The notes under the pieces are model-generated. The model saw only the letters and a list, made by a program, of their open reading frames with translations, was not told the origin of the DNA and searched no databases. The translations under genes were made by a program, and so were the position numbers. Shown here piece after piece: positions 38,301 to 51,432 of a stretch of 64,000 nucleotides of DNA. Each line of letters starts with the position of its first letter. Position 1 is the stretch's first letter. The stretch comes from Polyodon spathula (lineage: Eukaryota > Chordata > Actinopteri > Acipenseriformes > Polyodontidae), in the NCBI RefSeq assembly GCF_017654505.1, contig NC_054548.1:21381447-21445446 (forward strand), in the 5' to 3' direction.

Positions 38301-40930
38301 GAACTCTCAAAATATGTTAATTTGTTGAAATGTGAAATGAACCACAACTGCAATCCTAATGGTGCTCAAGATAAACATTTTGAACCCAAAGATTTTGTTA
38401 GTCTTTATCCTGTTTTCCAACAAATGTTTTGTTCATTTTGACATTGAATTGCCCTGGTTTTACCTGTGGGCTGGTGACAGGTTTTCTTACTGCTGTATAT
38501 TCATAAGCTAGTTTTTATTGACCAGGCTCATGAAAGCAAGGGTTCAGAAGTCCTCTGAATCTTGTCTTATTGTTAACACTTAATGTGCCAGAGCTTCGGA
38601 ATGCCAACAGTTTCTTTTAGATTTGTTTTAAAACATGTTGTTCGAATGTCAGAGAAGCTACTCATTTCTTGTTTACTGTTCTACCAGGAAAGAATAGAAT
38701 ATTCCAAAACATTTCAAGGAAAATACTTCAACTTTCTTGGTTACTTCTTCTCCATCTACTGCGTCTGGAAGATCTTTATGGTAATTTAGTTCTTGAAATA
38801 TTTAAGCTATGCTCACTCAATATTTCACAGTTAGATAAGTCACAAATGTGGTTAATCCATGTTAGTCCATGTTGACAGTAACTTGCACATGCACTATATT
38901 TGACTGTGTAAGGGCCCTTCACGAATTTACACTTTACAGTGTTTCACAGTTTGTGATGTGTAAGTCACGAATCACAGTAGAGGGCTCTGTATTACTGTAG
39001 ATCCCACCCATGATTTTAATTACTAACAGTACGATTGTGGTTCTGCACTGTACTACACATTCTTTGTAGTAATTTGCTTTTCCAGAATGTAAGTAATGGC
39101 ATTCACACATTACTATCCTTCTAATAAGTTCAAAACCTGTTGCTATACAGTTTAGTTATACAGTGGTAATGTGTTATCCACCACTGTCCCTATGTGGAGC
39201 AAAGGGAGATTGGTAACTCAAAATCTAGTGTAGTGGCAAAAAAAAAAAAAAAAATGCTAATCTGAATGAAAAGTAACCATGTGTTGTTTCTGTTTACAGG
39301 CCACTATTAACATTGTGTTTGATCGAGTTGGAAAGACAGACCCAGTAACTCGTGGAATAGAGATCACTGTCAACTACCTAGGCATACAGTTTGATGTGAG
39401 CAAACATATTTTGAGCTATGTGGGTGGGAATGTGGTCTGAAACTAGTGGATAAAATGAGTATCTGCGACAATTATAGTCATCATATTAATACTGTTTCCA
39501 GCTGATTGTTCTCCGCATCACAAAACCACCGTGTCAATGCACCTTGTACACCTGAAAACCATTATTATCTCTGGCTGGAGATAAATATTGCAGTTAACGA
39601 TTGTATACTGTGGGGGAAGCGCCCATACGTATTTATTTTTAGTTTTTAATACAGCGGCTGCAAGTTTTTAATAATAATAATATAATAATAATACAAGCTT
39701 GATTAATTCAGCTTTACTATGGGTCTTATTAGCCAACATGTATAAGTTAGGCAGTCAGGTGTGTCCAAAATGCACATAATAAAACCTGTATATTTAAACA
39801 GACTGAATATATGAAGCTTTTTTTTCTCAATCATGCTTTTTTTTTTTTTAATTTTATTTTAGGTAACGTTCTGGTCCCAACATATCTCTTTTATTCTAGT
39901 TGGAATCATTATTGTTACATCAATTAGAGGTTTGTTAATAACACTCACTAAGGTAGGTGTACTTTTGCATATATTAGTATAATCAAATGAGCTGAAAAAC
40001 CAGATCAGATAACAATTTTGTATTTGCCCTTACAAGTCTAATAACACTTTCTTAGCAGTCTAACAGTCTTAGTAATAAAATACAATGTGCTATTTCCATT
40101 AACCCTAGTTCATTATGTTTATATTTAAATGGTGTTGGCTTTTTTTGATTTGTAATAGACTCCTATTTCTCCAAGCAATGAAATATTGTTGTGTTTACTC
40201 TTCAGTTCTTCTATGCCATCTCAAGCAGCAAATCCTCTAATGTCATTGTGCTTGTTCTTGCACAAATTATGGTGAGTGAGCATTTTTACTTATGTATTTA
40301 TGTATGTACACACACACACACACATATATTGCATATATTTTTTTGAAAGGACAGAGAAGTAACTACTAGTCTGTCATCTTTTTTTATTCCCAAAGTCGAA
40401 CCAAGATTTTTTTTTTAAATCATATAGCTTAAATACCTTTTAAAAACTTGTGGTAAAGTAATACAATTCTTTAACTTGAAAATGTAACAAGTGAGAGTAA
40501 TTCAGTAAACTTTTGTATTAAGAAAAAAATCAACAATGTGAATATAGAAAATAATATAGTTATATGATGTTAAAAAAGGGGACCCTTTCTATATAATATT
40601 GCACAGTTTTGCTAAACAGGAACGGTTAGTTTGGCCAGTGACCTGTAAAAGTCAAGTGTGTGGCAAGTCTGATGTAAGTGTATGGTATGCTTTGTTCGAT
40701 TTTTGTCCTGTTTTCTGCTGCAGGGGATGTATTTTGTTTCTTCTGTTCTGCTGATGAGAATGAGCATGCCTCTGCAGTATAGGACTATCGTTACGGAGGT
40801 GCTTGGGGAGCTGCAGTTCAATTTCTATCACCGCTGGTTTGATGTCATATTCCTGGTCAGCGCACTCTCCAGTATCTTATTCCTCTACCTAGCACATAAG
40901 CAAGCACCTGAGAAGCACATGACTTTGTGA
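32305..40930 (+). CDS. GPR89: GPR89 / Golgi pH regulator (GPHR), complete
   Basis: A multi-pass membrane protein of the Golgi and ER; the family acts as an anion channel that supports Golgi acidification. Fourteen coding exons: 32305-32346, 32878-32937, 33314-33417, 33966-34072, 34421-34522, 34727-34847, 35474-35554, 37178-37287, 37903-37991, 38688-38780, 39300-39395, 39863-39952, 40206-40271, 40724-40930. All have GT-AG borders, and phases match at every join. They total 1368 nt, giving 455 residues plus stop, the length I recall for human GPR89. The protein starts [14 protein letters not shown] and keeps [70 protein letters not shown] and [17 protein letters not shown]. The N-terminal part is the GPHR_N region, the C-terminal part the ABA_GPCR-like domain, with a cytosolic helical loop between (about residues 190-290). 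No stop or frameshift is present. The neighbouring PDZK1 is tail to tail. Confidence 0.97.
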
Positions 40931-41777
40931 TCCCCTGGGGATATTTGTGACAAAGACAGCATGCAGAGACCGTGGCTTACTATATAGTTTCATATTAGTA
41001 TATACCAAGCAAGAGTTGTGTCTCGACAAACATGCCTCTTCAAGTTGTTTAAGAATGAATGACCTGTTCCTGAATCAGGAATTATTTTATTTTATCATTT
41101 TTTTGGACTTGTATTTAAATCTATATTTGTCAATACACTGGAGATTTTGAAAGAATGTATCTCCATATTGTCAAAGGGAGTGAATCATAATTGGCTGAAT
41201 AGTATTTTATGTTTCAGTGTAATTAGCAGATAATGGATCAGAGAAACCTGAACGATACATGTGGCCTCTTTTTAAATGAATACCAGAAGGTTATTGATTG
41301 ACACAAATCAAAATGCATACAGTGCTTTTTTGCAACCTGTCAGTATGTTTTGTTTGTTTGTTCTTTACTTTTATTTACCAGTATTTTAAAGTGATTTTGC
41401 ATAGATTGGCATTAAAGACATTAATGGTATCTACCTCATTCTGTAAAAACCCCTCCCCATGTTTTGTATTTCTATTGGTTTACACAACTAGAGAATGAGA
41501 GTTTGGTACCATAGTATTTTTTTTTTTTTTTTTTTTTTTTTAAGCACCACAAATGATGATTTTGAGTGTTTGAAAAAGTTAACACTGTTTAAAATGCATC
41601 CACTACTTCAAACATTCACAACAGCCATATTCATCTTTAACTTCAGAGATAAATCGTTCATCTGGTTATTCCACGTACACTTTAAACATTGTGCAAAGGT
41701 GGCTTAAGGTACTTTATGTAATTTATAAGATGTTGGCAGTCATGGAAATGTATATATTCAACTGCTTGATTTTTAGC

Positions 41778-41850
<73 letters not shown>

Positions 41851-41861
41851 ATAATAATAAA
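41778..41861. repeat. (AAT)n-(ATT)n-(AAT)n trinucleotide palindrome
   Basis: About 11 AAT units, about 13 ATT units, then 4-5 AAT units without spacer. It is self-complementary, like the tract at 30.4 kb. Confidence 0.95.
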
Positions 41862-43756
41862 CATGAGGAATGCCGTGCATGTTGGTTTATAGAGCTTCAG
41901 ATATTCAACAACAGATACCATCCCTGAACCGTTAAAAAAATACATAGACTCACAACCCATTTTGCTGGCTGAATAAGTGTAGCTTCTTTGCTTATCGTCT
42001 CCTCGGAGACATACAGCAAGTACACATGCTGCTTTTCAGCAAGCTTATATTGCTGGCTATGACTTATTCTTTTTTTTTGTTTGTTTGTTTGAGGCTATGG
42101 GACCAAAGAGAACACTCTGGTCATGATGACAATCATCTATCATAATTAGATTTATATATCTTGTTTCAAGTCCAATGCACTATAATGGTCACCCACATGT
42201 GTACATGTCGAATGTTGAAATGTTGTACCTACCACCATGCAGAGTGTCCTGGAGAGATGTAAATATTAAAAATGATACTTTGCACAAAATGTTTTTTTTG
42301 TTTTAGTTCAGTATATTTAAATTCTATAGGCTACATCTAGAATATTAGACTCTAAAACAAAACAACAGCAAAAAAAAAGAAAACATTAAAATGAACACGA
42401 GTGTTTGAGTAAAGTCGCCAAAATTTGTGTTGGCTGTAAAATAGTAAATACAAACAGGTATAGTTTTGCAGTAAATTTAATACTGAAAGCAAATGGTTCT
42501 GCATTACCACTAAGCATTGTACATGTAGAAGAAAATGAGAGAATTCAGTAAATGGATACAGTGGGGGATAAGCTAAGAGAGAGAACAGATTATTAAAGAG
42601 AAGCAGGAACACTGGGTTATACTATAACCAGTGATACAAGGGTTATTGTAAAAGGCATAAACAGATCTGCAGAGAAAAGGTGAAGCATGTATATGCAATT
42701 CTAGCCTAACATACTGAGAAAGCAAGGACTAAGTGGTAAATCACAAGCAGGCAGTAAATTAGTCCTGCAGTACACTGCACTAACGTGTTCAGATTTTAAA
42801 ATGTCTAAGATTGAGTATCTTGACATGCCAGTATTTTGTATGTACTGTGTAGCTGAGGAGCATTTATAAACTTTATGGTTTTAGAGTAATGCACTTGGAA
42901 ATTCTGTGAAACATCAATGGTTGTGTTTTGATGAATGTCCTCATCAAGGTTTTTCAAAGTCCATGCTCTTGTCAACAAATCCTGCTTTTGTTAAAAAGGT
43001 ACTGCTCTACTGAAGTTAGCTGGGCTTTTCTCCAGATAGTTGTACCTCTTCAGAACCTTTCGTCTTCCCCTTCTGATGCTGAGGATGAAGATGAGACTGA
43101 CTGTATGGAAGAAAGATATATTTGTTAACCGTCAGGTAACATCTACTACACTGACCCTTCCTTATCAATGAAAGAACACAAACTAATTAGTACACCTTTA
43201 CTAAATGCTCCAAAGTAGAACCTGTTATTATTAAGGTACTGGGAGGTATGTAATAAATGTATTGATGATTACAGTTCGATCTATGTGACTATTTAAATAA
43301 TTATCAGAGAAATACGTTTAAAAAAATGCTTTTGGGACAGCAAAGGTTGACCTAATATTAATATATATTAAAAAAAAAATTGTAGGAAGAAAATGTTGAT
43401 TCTATGTAAATGTTTTATTTATAGGGCCCTGTTTAGTTAGTTTGAGTTAAATATTTTTGTAAGCCTGTTTTGATTATTTAAAATATTCACAAAACTGTTC
43501 CCTGCCTTTTTGTAAAGTAACTGAACAATGGTTTTCAAGCTGAACATGAATATCATGCTTTATTTAATTCAGCAAAACATACTTTACAAAGCATCACGAG
43601 ATAATGGTTAGTGAAAAGTACACTTACATGCTACAGCACTGCTTTTTCCATCCAGCTGAAGGACTTGAAGTCTGAAACGTCCTGATATAATTTATTTTTG
43701 CATCAATTATTCACATTATTGTATCCCATACATTGCCTTTTTCCTTGAAAAAAACT

Positions 43757-43778
43757 ATATATATTATATATATATATA

Positions 43779-43817
<39 letters not shown>
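43757..43817. repeat. (TA)n microsatellite
   Basis: Interrupted TA repeat just beyond the PDZK1 stop codon, probably within its 3' UTR. Confidence 0.9.
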
Positions 43818-43822
<5 letters not shown>

Positions 43823-43894
43823 CATCTAAGAAAGTGTGTGTGTGATGTGCTATTGTAAACAGTCTGAAGGACAGTGTGAAACATTAAGGAATGC

Positions 43895-45977
43895 TTACTC
43901 TCTTCCTGTCTCCTTAGGACTATCTTGAGATGGGGCTACAGCTGGGGCTGAAGAGGGAGGTGGAGTTAGGTTTGCAGCTAGGGTTGAAGAGGGGGGTGTA
44001 GAAGGAGATGGAGCTTTGGCTGTGACTGGGGCAGGAGCTGGGTAGTCTTCCTCATTTTTGAGCTCCTTTGCCTTGAACGGGGGAGTTGCTGGTTTGTTTA
44101 TCGTTGATGTTCCTATGAGAGCTGTGGTGATGGGTATGTTCTTATCTTTGAAGTAGTTGTAGGCCTTTTTCTCAATTACTAACATTTCAAGCCTGTTGCC
44201 ACTCTTCTTGATCATCTCCACCACCTCCTTGTGCGATTTGTTCTCTACATTGTCGCCATTCACCTCAATCACAATGTTATCATCTACCAAGCTAGCTTTA
44301 TCTGCAGGACTTCCACTAGCCACCTGGAAGATTTTAGGAGTTAAAATTACATGAGTGCAGAAAAACAATGAAAATATGATTAAGTACAATAAAAAGTAAA
44401 GTAGCATTGCATATCCTTAAATATAAACAATTAGGCTTGTGCAAAATAACACGATTGACATTACCACAACAAACGTGAATCCTGTACACACACACACACA
44501 TACTCCTTTAATCTAAACTATTTTGCTATATTCTGTTTAGTTTATGTTTAGTATTTAGCTTGTTTGAGCTTTTAACTTGTTTTTTAGTGAATATATTTTT
44601 AGAAGACTTTCACCTCCTTAACAAACTGGCCAGGCAGTCCTCGGATTGCATTGAGATGGAAACCGAAGCCACCTGATGTCTTCTCCAGCAGACAGAGTCT
44701 GGATTTGTGTTCGCTGCTGTCCTGACTAGGGGTGGCTGCGGCTGGTATGGGTTTGTGTTCGCCGCTCTCCTGACTGGGGGTGGCTGCAGTTGGTTCTGCA
44801 GCTTCACTGTGAGAATCCAGGACCTCATCCCAGTACAGCAATGGAGATACACATGCCTGTTGAACACAAGGGGTAGAGTGGCTGACTGGAACTGCTTCTC
44901 CATTTACTGTTCTGGATTTGGTTTATTCCTTGCCAAGTTATAAATACCTACTGTTTGTATAACATTTCGAAGAAAGAACAAAGGTTTGAAGACTGGAGAA
45001 GAAATACGAGCCAATTAAAATATCAAGGTCATGCAGAACTGGCCTTTTTTGCTTCTGCATCTTGGTCTTGAAAAATACAAAGAAACTATGAATTCAATGA
45101 CAAATGTTTCAGCTGTAGGTCGAACATCAGTGTTGAAATGTTTTGGTTCAGTTTATTATATCCTTGAGCAGTGTGGTTTCCACCCACCAGTGATTGTGTA
45201 GAGCAGTGGTGGCCAATTACAGTCCTGGTGGGTCATTCCACTCCAGATTTAACAAGTAAAATGAGATCATCAGCCTTCAAGGCCTGGATGGATGTTTAAT
45301 TTGGTTCAAGTAGACAATTTAGAACCTGGGGTTGGAACAGACCAGGAGTGGAAGGGACAGCCCCCTGTGGAATGTGCAGATGCTCCTTGTGCTTGTATTG
45401 CATTAACCTTGTAAATCGCCTGTCTCTTGGTACATGAGGATTTTGATTACTACCAAGTTACTAAGGAAGAATAAAAGATCTGCTCATACTCCATACATCT
45501 ATCTTATTAAACACCACATCTTCACTATCAGTGTTAAGCCAGGCATATTGTTTTAATGTATGTTTGATTTACCAGAATTATACTCTTATAACTTTTGTCA
45601 TTATAGTCTTTGACCATTAGAATTTTAGAAAGTTCAGTCCAAACTACCTTGCTTGTGAGATAAGATTTAAGCTACAATGCTTTTCTTCCTGGAATAAAAT
45701 CTTAGTCGTCTGATTATTAAATAAATAGGGAAATCATTGTGTACCATCTTATACATTTGGTCAGTTTCTCCATCAACAACCAGTAAAGTAGACTTTTTGC
45801 CACACTGCCTTATCTTCTCCACAACTTGTTCATGCTCCAAGGAATCTACAGGGTCCCCATTCACAGCCACCAGCCTGTCCATGTCCTTCAGTCCAGCTTT
45901 ATCTGCTGGACTGCCAGCATCTATGCCCTTAATGAAATGACCTAGAAAAGGAACAAGTAGCTAGTCATTTAAACATT

Positions 45978-46046
<69 letters not shown>

Positions 46047-48441
46047 CAAGAAAGGGAAGCTACAAAAAGTAACAAAATGACCACAAATGCAGTACTAAAA
46101 GACAATAGTATGAGAAATAAGTGTTTCCTTGTCCTTTGCTGTTCCTAGAAATGTGCATGCAAACAGACCATGTCTATTTGGTATATTTCTTACTTCATTT
46201 TTATATATGTAGAGGGCATGGTCATGTGTTGCTTAAAATATTTCCTGAAAATGTTTTCCCTTGGTTTCCTTGTGTGCGCTACTATCAAGAAATAATAACT
46301 GCATATTTTCGACAAAATTATGTAATCATGGAATTACAGACCTAGCTTAGCATACTGTTGCCTCAGGTAGAATCCATAGCCGCCAGGGCCCTGAGTGAGC
46401 TCCACTATGCGGGGTTTATGTGGAAGGTGCTTCATGGTGGCCATCCCTCCAGTCAGCTTTTTCTGTTTGTTCTTGTAGTATCTGTCAGCCTCCCCATCCA
46501 CAACCAGAAACACAATGCTGTTGCCAGAAGCCTTCATCTGATAAGCACATGTGGTAATGATTAAAAAGTGTTAATGATTAACAACAGTGTTGTTACTAAG
46601 CAACTAAACAGATAACACTGCTGGCTGGTTTTCTTTAGGCAACCCCCTCCCCCAAGTAAAGAACTGTGTACAAATCTAACAGACATATTTGCATGTCCCA
46701 GAAAACTTTGTTTTTTGATAAATTAACTACTTGATTGTTATACTCTCTGCAATTGGTACAACTGGGATAAACTATTTTCTTACTAACACTTTGTGACATC
46801 TACAGAAATGTGAGTTTTGGACAACTGGGTACCATAGTTTGTGCAGAGATTATCACTTAAAAAAAACAAACAAACATAACAAATAGCAGTGAACTATTAC
46901 CTTACTCTCAGGATCACATTTTTAAGAATGAAGTGAAAAAAAAACAACAGAGAGGCACTGAAATGCAATTATCAAGCGTTAACCCGCTTCCAAACACATT
47001 GCAGTCCTGTACATTCAAAGACATGCTAATGCTTCATAAACACAGTGACCATGATCATTTCTAAGAACAAGGCTGATCCCTGTTATGAAGTTCCACTGCA
47101 GAAAAGGGTAAACAATTCATCCTAGTTACCTTGTCTACAATTTGCTCATGACTGGAGCTCTCAACGTTATCACCATTAAGTTCAATCAGCCGGTCGTTGT
47201 TTTGAACACCTGCCTTTGCTGCAACCCCAGAGGAGTGCACCTCACAGAAGAACATCCCTTGAACACCTTGAGATACAGAAGGGGACACAAAACTTAGTAT
47301 TAAGAAATGGAAGTACATCTATGTTAGGGAAAGAATATCAAGGCAACAAAAAAGAAACAAAATGAAATAAATATGTTAGGCCATCAACTGGTGCATTAAA
47401 AAATAACATAGACATGTTAAAATCAAAGGCATTAAGTTAAGATGCTACACTGTGCTACAAAAGCTTACCTCGTGTAGATGTAAGTGAGAATCCATATCCT
47501 TTTTTTCCCTTAACCAGGTAGCACAGTTTGGGCTTTGGTGTCGCACCTGCCACTCCATTAATCACCGGCTGTTGTGTTGGACTTGCTTGCCCCTCTTCAG
47601 ACAGGCTGATCCCTTTTTCCTTTGCCATCTCATAGGACTCCTCGTCCAGGACTTGAAAGGTGACTGACAGTCCACTGTCTTTAACCAACTCCACCACCTT
47701 CAGGTCAAGAAAATACATTAATGGAGACTGTGTTGCAGTTTAACATCTGCTTACTAAAATGAAAATTGTGGGCAATGCGACTAATATACACTACTGCACA
47801 TGTCACTGTCACAGAAATGAGTTCAGTTGAAATCAGAGAACATCACAGGCACCATTGGTTTATTTTGGCACAGAATACCCTATTTACAATTTCCAGTTGT
47901 TATGCACCCCAATCCATAGCGAAGTTCAGGTAATGCAAGTCTACCTCTATGATGAATACATAGTTACATAGCTATAGACTTATGGTATAGGTATAGATTC
48001 TCATTTTGCCCCTTATAAATATATACTTTCAATGGTCATCAAACAAGCACAATTACGGACTGAAAAAAACATTTTTTACCGTTACAAAATAATACAAATA
48101 GCTGAGGGTAATAGATATAGGTTATTTTTAGGACTCGTAAGTGGCTACTGTATATATTTGTTCTTATTAGTTTTTAACTATTACTTGAATTGGTATTCAC
48201 CTTATAAACACGGCTGCTTGGAAAGGCTTACCCTGGTGTGGTCCTCTTTGTCCACAAAAACCCCATTCACTCTCAGGACACGGTCACCATCCTTCATCCC
48301 AGCCTGCTCTGCAGGGCCCCCCTTCTTTACATTGCGCACCAGGTGTCCCTGCTTTCCCATTTCGATCCGCAGGAAGAAGCCATAGCTCTGGCCGTCTTGC
48401 TTGGTCAGTTTCAAGACACGGGGGTGAACAGAAGAGGCCAT
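43895..48441 (-). CDS. PDZK1: PDZK1 / NHERF3, four-PDZ scaffold
   Basis: A cytosolic scaffold that in other vertebrates anchors transporters and SR-B1 at apical or sinusoidal membranes. Seven coding exons, in transcript order: 48441-48232, 47697-47469, 47266-47130, 46537-46342, 45941-45745, 44856-44614, 44323-43895. Phases agree at all joins, giving 546 residues (519 in human). Four PDZ domains show carboxylate-binding loops YGFFL (residues 20-24), YGFSL (138-142), YGFYL (246-250) and FGFHL (387-391). Conserved pieces include [45 protein letters not shown] and [10 protein letters not shown]. The ATG lies two bases after an acceptor-like CAG, so an untranslated exon lies upstream. Oddities: an AAG acceptor for exon 2, a weak GTCTGT donor after exon 4, and a 16-residue tandem duplication in the PDZ3-PDZ4 linker. 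The tail is Pro/Ser/Ala-rich and ends TGRE, without the human DTEM terminus. A GTAAGC within the last codons could splice to an unseen final exon. Confidence 0.95.
44700..44800 (-). repeat. 48-bp tandem duplication inside PDZK1 exon 6
   Basis: Two imperfect 48-bp units encode [16 protein letters not shown] and [16 protein letters not shown] in the linker between PDZ3 and PDZ4. The frame is kept, so it lengthens the linker without harming the protein. Confidence 0.85.
45190..45370 (+). repeat. Dispersed repeat in PDZK1 intron 5
   Basis: AGAGCAGTGGTGGCCAATTA and GTCCTGGTGGGTCATTCCA at one side, with CAGACCAGGAGTGGAAGGGA at the other, resemble the imperfect inverted ends of a common fish short repeat. 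The family is not assigned. Confidence 0.45.
45980..46043. repeat. (TA)n-(GA)n compound microsatellite
   Basis: A short TA run followed by about 24 GA units, in the PDZK1 intron between exons 4 and 5. Confidence 0.95.
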
Positions 48442-48451
48442 CTCTGTTAAA

Positions 48452-49055
48452 AGTAAACAGAGATTAGGTAATTAAGGATTTTCCGTCCAGTGTACTAATT
48501 TGTTTTGCTCTTGACACACTTTGTACACCCAGCATTTGCTACAAACATTTTTCAAGTGTTTCAGTTTACAGGGGGTAGTAGCTGATGGACCCTATTTGTA
48601 AAAACTCAGATAACCCAGCAATGATTTTTTTGATGCTGTAAAGAATCAACTCTAAATGTGCATTTGTCACCTTACAGATATGAGTGAGGAAACATAAATT
48701 AATTAAATTAATATCTGTAAACAGGAAGTCACAGTCACCGCACTGGGCTTATAAAGAGCTTCTGGTGTGCAAACCCCTGAAATGTAAACCACAGAGTAAC
48801 AAAAAAAAGCACTGAATTGAGATACAAGCACAAGTTTATATTAGGCTACGACAAAAAAAAAAAACTAAAAAGAAAACAAAACACATTTATGATTTTCCTC
48901 AAAATAGGGTAAAGGTCTGTAACTTTTAATCTTGTGAAGCAGGTTTGAATTTAAGAAATTTGCTGACACCTGACCTTCAGGGAATCAGTAAGGGAATCTC
49001 TTGTTCATCATTAACTGAATGTAGGGGTGGAAGAATGGTCTTATGAAACTCATTT

Positions 49056-49088
<33 letters not shown>

Positions 49089-51432
49089 ATTTACACTGAA
49101 TAACTTTTCCTGTAAATAAGTCTACAAGTCTCAAGAAGATATCCCATTGGTGAAATAAAATAAGAAAATAATACACATTGAAATAAACAGATTACACTTT
49201 AATATCTTTATAATTCTTTTATAACTTGTGTGTGTGTTTTTATATGTGTTCTTTGTCTAGTCTTGTTAAAGAAATATTTACTTCAAGGCAATTTATCTGT
49301 ACTGATAGCTGCAACTTTGAATGTAAAATTTACTAACTAAATAGGTATAAAAAAAAAAAAAAAACAGCTTCACTCTGTAAAACAATCTGAAGTATTGCTG
49401 GGATGTTACTCGTTACTGAGATTTCAGTTACCACTTTGTCCTACATATCAGGAAATGTTTTAGAAAACGTATAAATCTGGCAAGTAATGCTGCCATTATT
49501 TTTACATTACGTTATATTAGGATGCATTTATATAAAAGAAAGCAAAACACTCACTTGTCTCCTGGGAGGTGCTGACAAAAAGGAGTCTTCGACTGCCTTT
49601 CTTGAGCTGCTATCAGTCCACTTCTGCACTTTGAGAGACCAAAGGTTGGTTTCCGATTTAACTGGACCCTGTGGTATATATCTTTCATCACTCGGAAGAG
49701 ACTTTCCTTTTTAGGAAAGGTTAAGGAGTTAATGTATCTATAAGTCATTAGGGATTGTATGATTTGATGAATTTAAACAGATACAGCAGGGTTAATATTG
49801 AAGAGCGAATATATAATGGCTGTATAATGGCTGAATATAATAATGGCTTTTATCAACCCTAATTATAAACTAAATCTATTGTTGGTCAATCCCATTTTAC
49901 CCTTGGTGATAAATAACACTGGACTGCTGTATCAGTATATATCTCCAAGGTAACAGTGTCCATCCTGCTGGCCTGGTGAGGATCTCATACCTATTAGATC
50001 CTTGTCAAGTTGGTATTCCTGTCTCTCCAGAGGGGCAAGGAGATTGTCTAAAACAAACTGCTGCCACCACATTATAACTCTCTATAGCCATGAAACATTA
50101 GACACGGACTCGTTTGAAGGCACATATACATTCTGCTGATACAGCCAGTGTATCAGCTGTGAAAAGGGGAACACAGTAGCTGTACACACATTCAGGCGTT
50201 GCTGAATCACTTTAACTTAAACTCAGATGATCAAGGTTCATTGTGTACAGGTTAATATCTTACCAGAATTACGCGATGGGGCAGTAAAAACCTCTTTCAA
50301 CATTCTTTTCCACAATAATACTTGATCAGATTTACTTTTCATAAAAGCGAGCCCTGATTTCTTTTTTTATTATCTGTCTCCGCACTCAACTTGCACGTAG
50401 CTGGTCCTGTGGCGCACATTTCTTTATAAAGCATTGCTTTACTTTTCTGTCCTTGTGTTCAGTGGAAAAAAAACATGATCTGCGTCAAGTAACTTCATCC
50501 TGTCCTACTGCTATTGACACTTCTTAAAGATCTCATCATACAGCTATATGAGCACATTTTACTGCCACCACAACAACGAAGATTTTGTTAAAAGATTTTG
50601 AAGAACTGAAATGTAATTATACATGGGCATTCTAGTAACTGTTTAAGTTTATACAGGCAATATCAACTGTATCCTGTTCTTAATATTGTCAAATGTGATT
50701 GTATTTTTGCAGTTATTTTGAGTGGGTCTGCTTTTCTGATCCAATATTGAGTTATTAGCATTTTCTCTAAGTCTGCATTTAGATGATCATGAGCTTGTCT
50801 GGAAATCTGTCTTTGATTGAGCATGTTTCCTCATTCCATTCAACTTATTGAATAAAATGGCCTTTCAACTTGGCAGGTCCCTCCTACAGTATTCATCCTG
50901 TCTATACATATAATTAGACGAGGAAGGTCACACTGTCACATGGCTGGGGGGATGATAACCAGGTAGCTTGTTCTGTTCATTTGCTCATCCTCAAGACCTG
51001 GAAAAGAAATTAGAGGAAAAATGGTATTTTCATTATTACTACGACAACTGCTTTAAAAATTGGTTAATTTCCATTTTCAGTGTCATCTCGATATTTGTAA
51101 ACATTACAAACCTCTACTTGTACATACTTTTTTTTTTTTTTTTGTCATTGCTGTTACTGGAGAAGGGAGATTTCAAGACCTGATAAACCACCCCTTCTTT
51201 CACCACACCCATGACCATAACAAAGCCAAAACTGTCTGAGAGGAAGTGAATGACTTAATAAAGTTCAGAGGCAAAGCTTGTGTGAATAAAACCGGCTGAA
51301 CATATTTCCAGATTAGTGAGACCAAGGGCTTTGGTAGGAAAAAAGAGCTTAAAGCAATTGATTTGGTTTACTTGTATACTGCTGTTCAACTGCAGCTTTT
51401 TCATCTTCAGTCTGTATTGTGAATATCTTAGC
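48452..51432. other. PDZK1 5' intron and PDZK1-CD160 intergenic space
   Basis: Apart from the candidate exon near 49.6 kb, it holds only A-runs (49061-49087, 49350-49365) and AT-rich DNA. No other gene is seen. Confidence 0.5.
49555..49660 (-). other. Candidate untranslated first exon and promoter of PDZK1
   Basis: On the minus strand a short stretch ends CCCAGGAGACAA followed by the strong donor GTGAGTG (junction between 49555 and 49554). About 30 bases upstream of a plausible start is a TATA-like GATATATACC (complement of about 49675-49684). The acceptor directly before the PDZK1 ATG (TTTTAACAG, then AGATGGCC) needs an upstream non-coding exon, and this is the best candidate that I see. 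Confidence 0.4.

Larger units (their letters stand above)
40931..43894. other. GPR89-PDZK1 intergenic / 3' UTR space
   Basis: Holds the 3' untranslated regions of both convergent genes. ATTAAA at about 41411 could serve GPR89, but I could not fix either cleavage site. T-rich runs (41517-41541) and trinucleotide repeats are present. A plus-strand frame at 42928-43128 ends in an acidic Ser/Glu-rich stretch but has no splice or domain support. Confidence 0.5.

Noticed and set aside
42928..43128. Plus-strand frame ending in an acidic Ser/Glu-rich stretch, followed by a GTAAC
   Set aside because: It resembles a cytosolic tail, but no upstream exon or acceptor links to it and GPR89 already has its stop at 40930.
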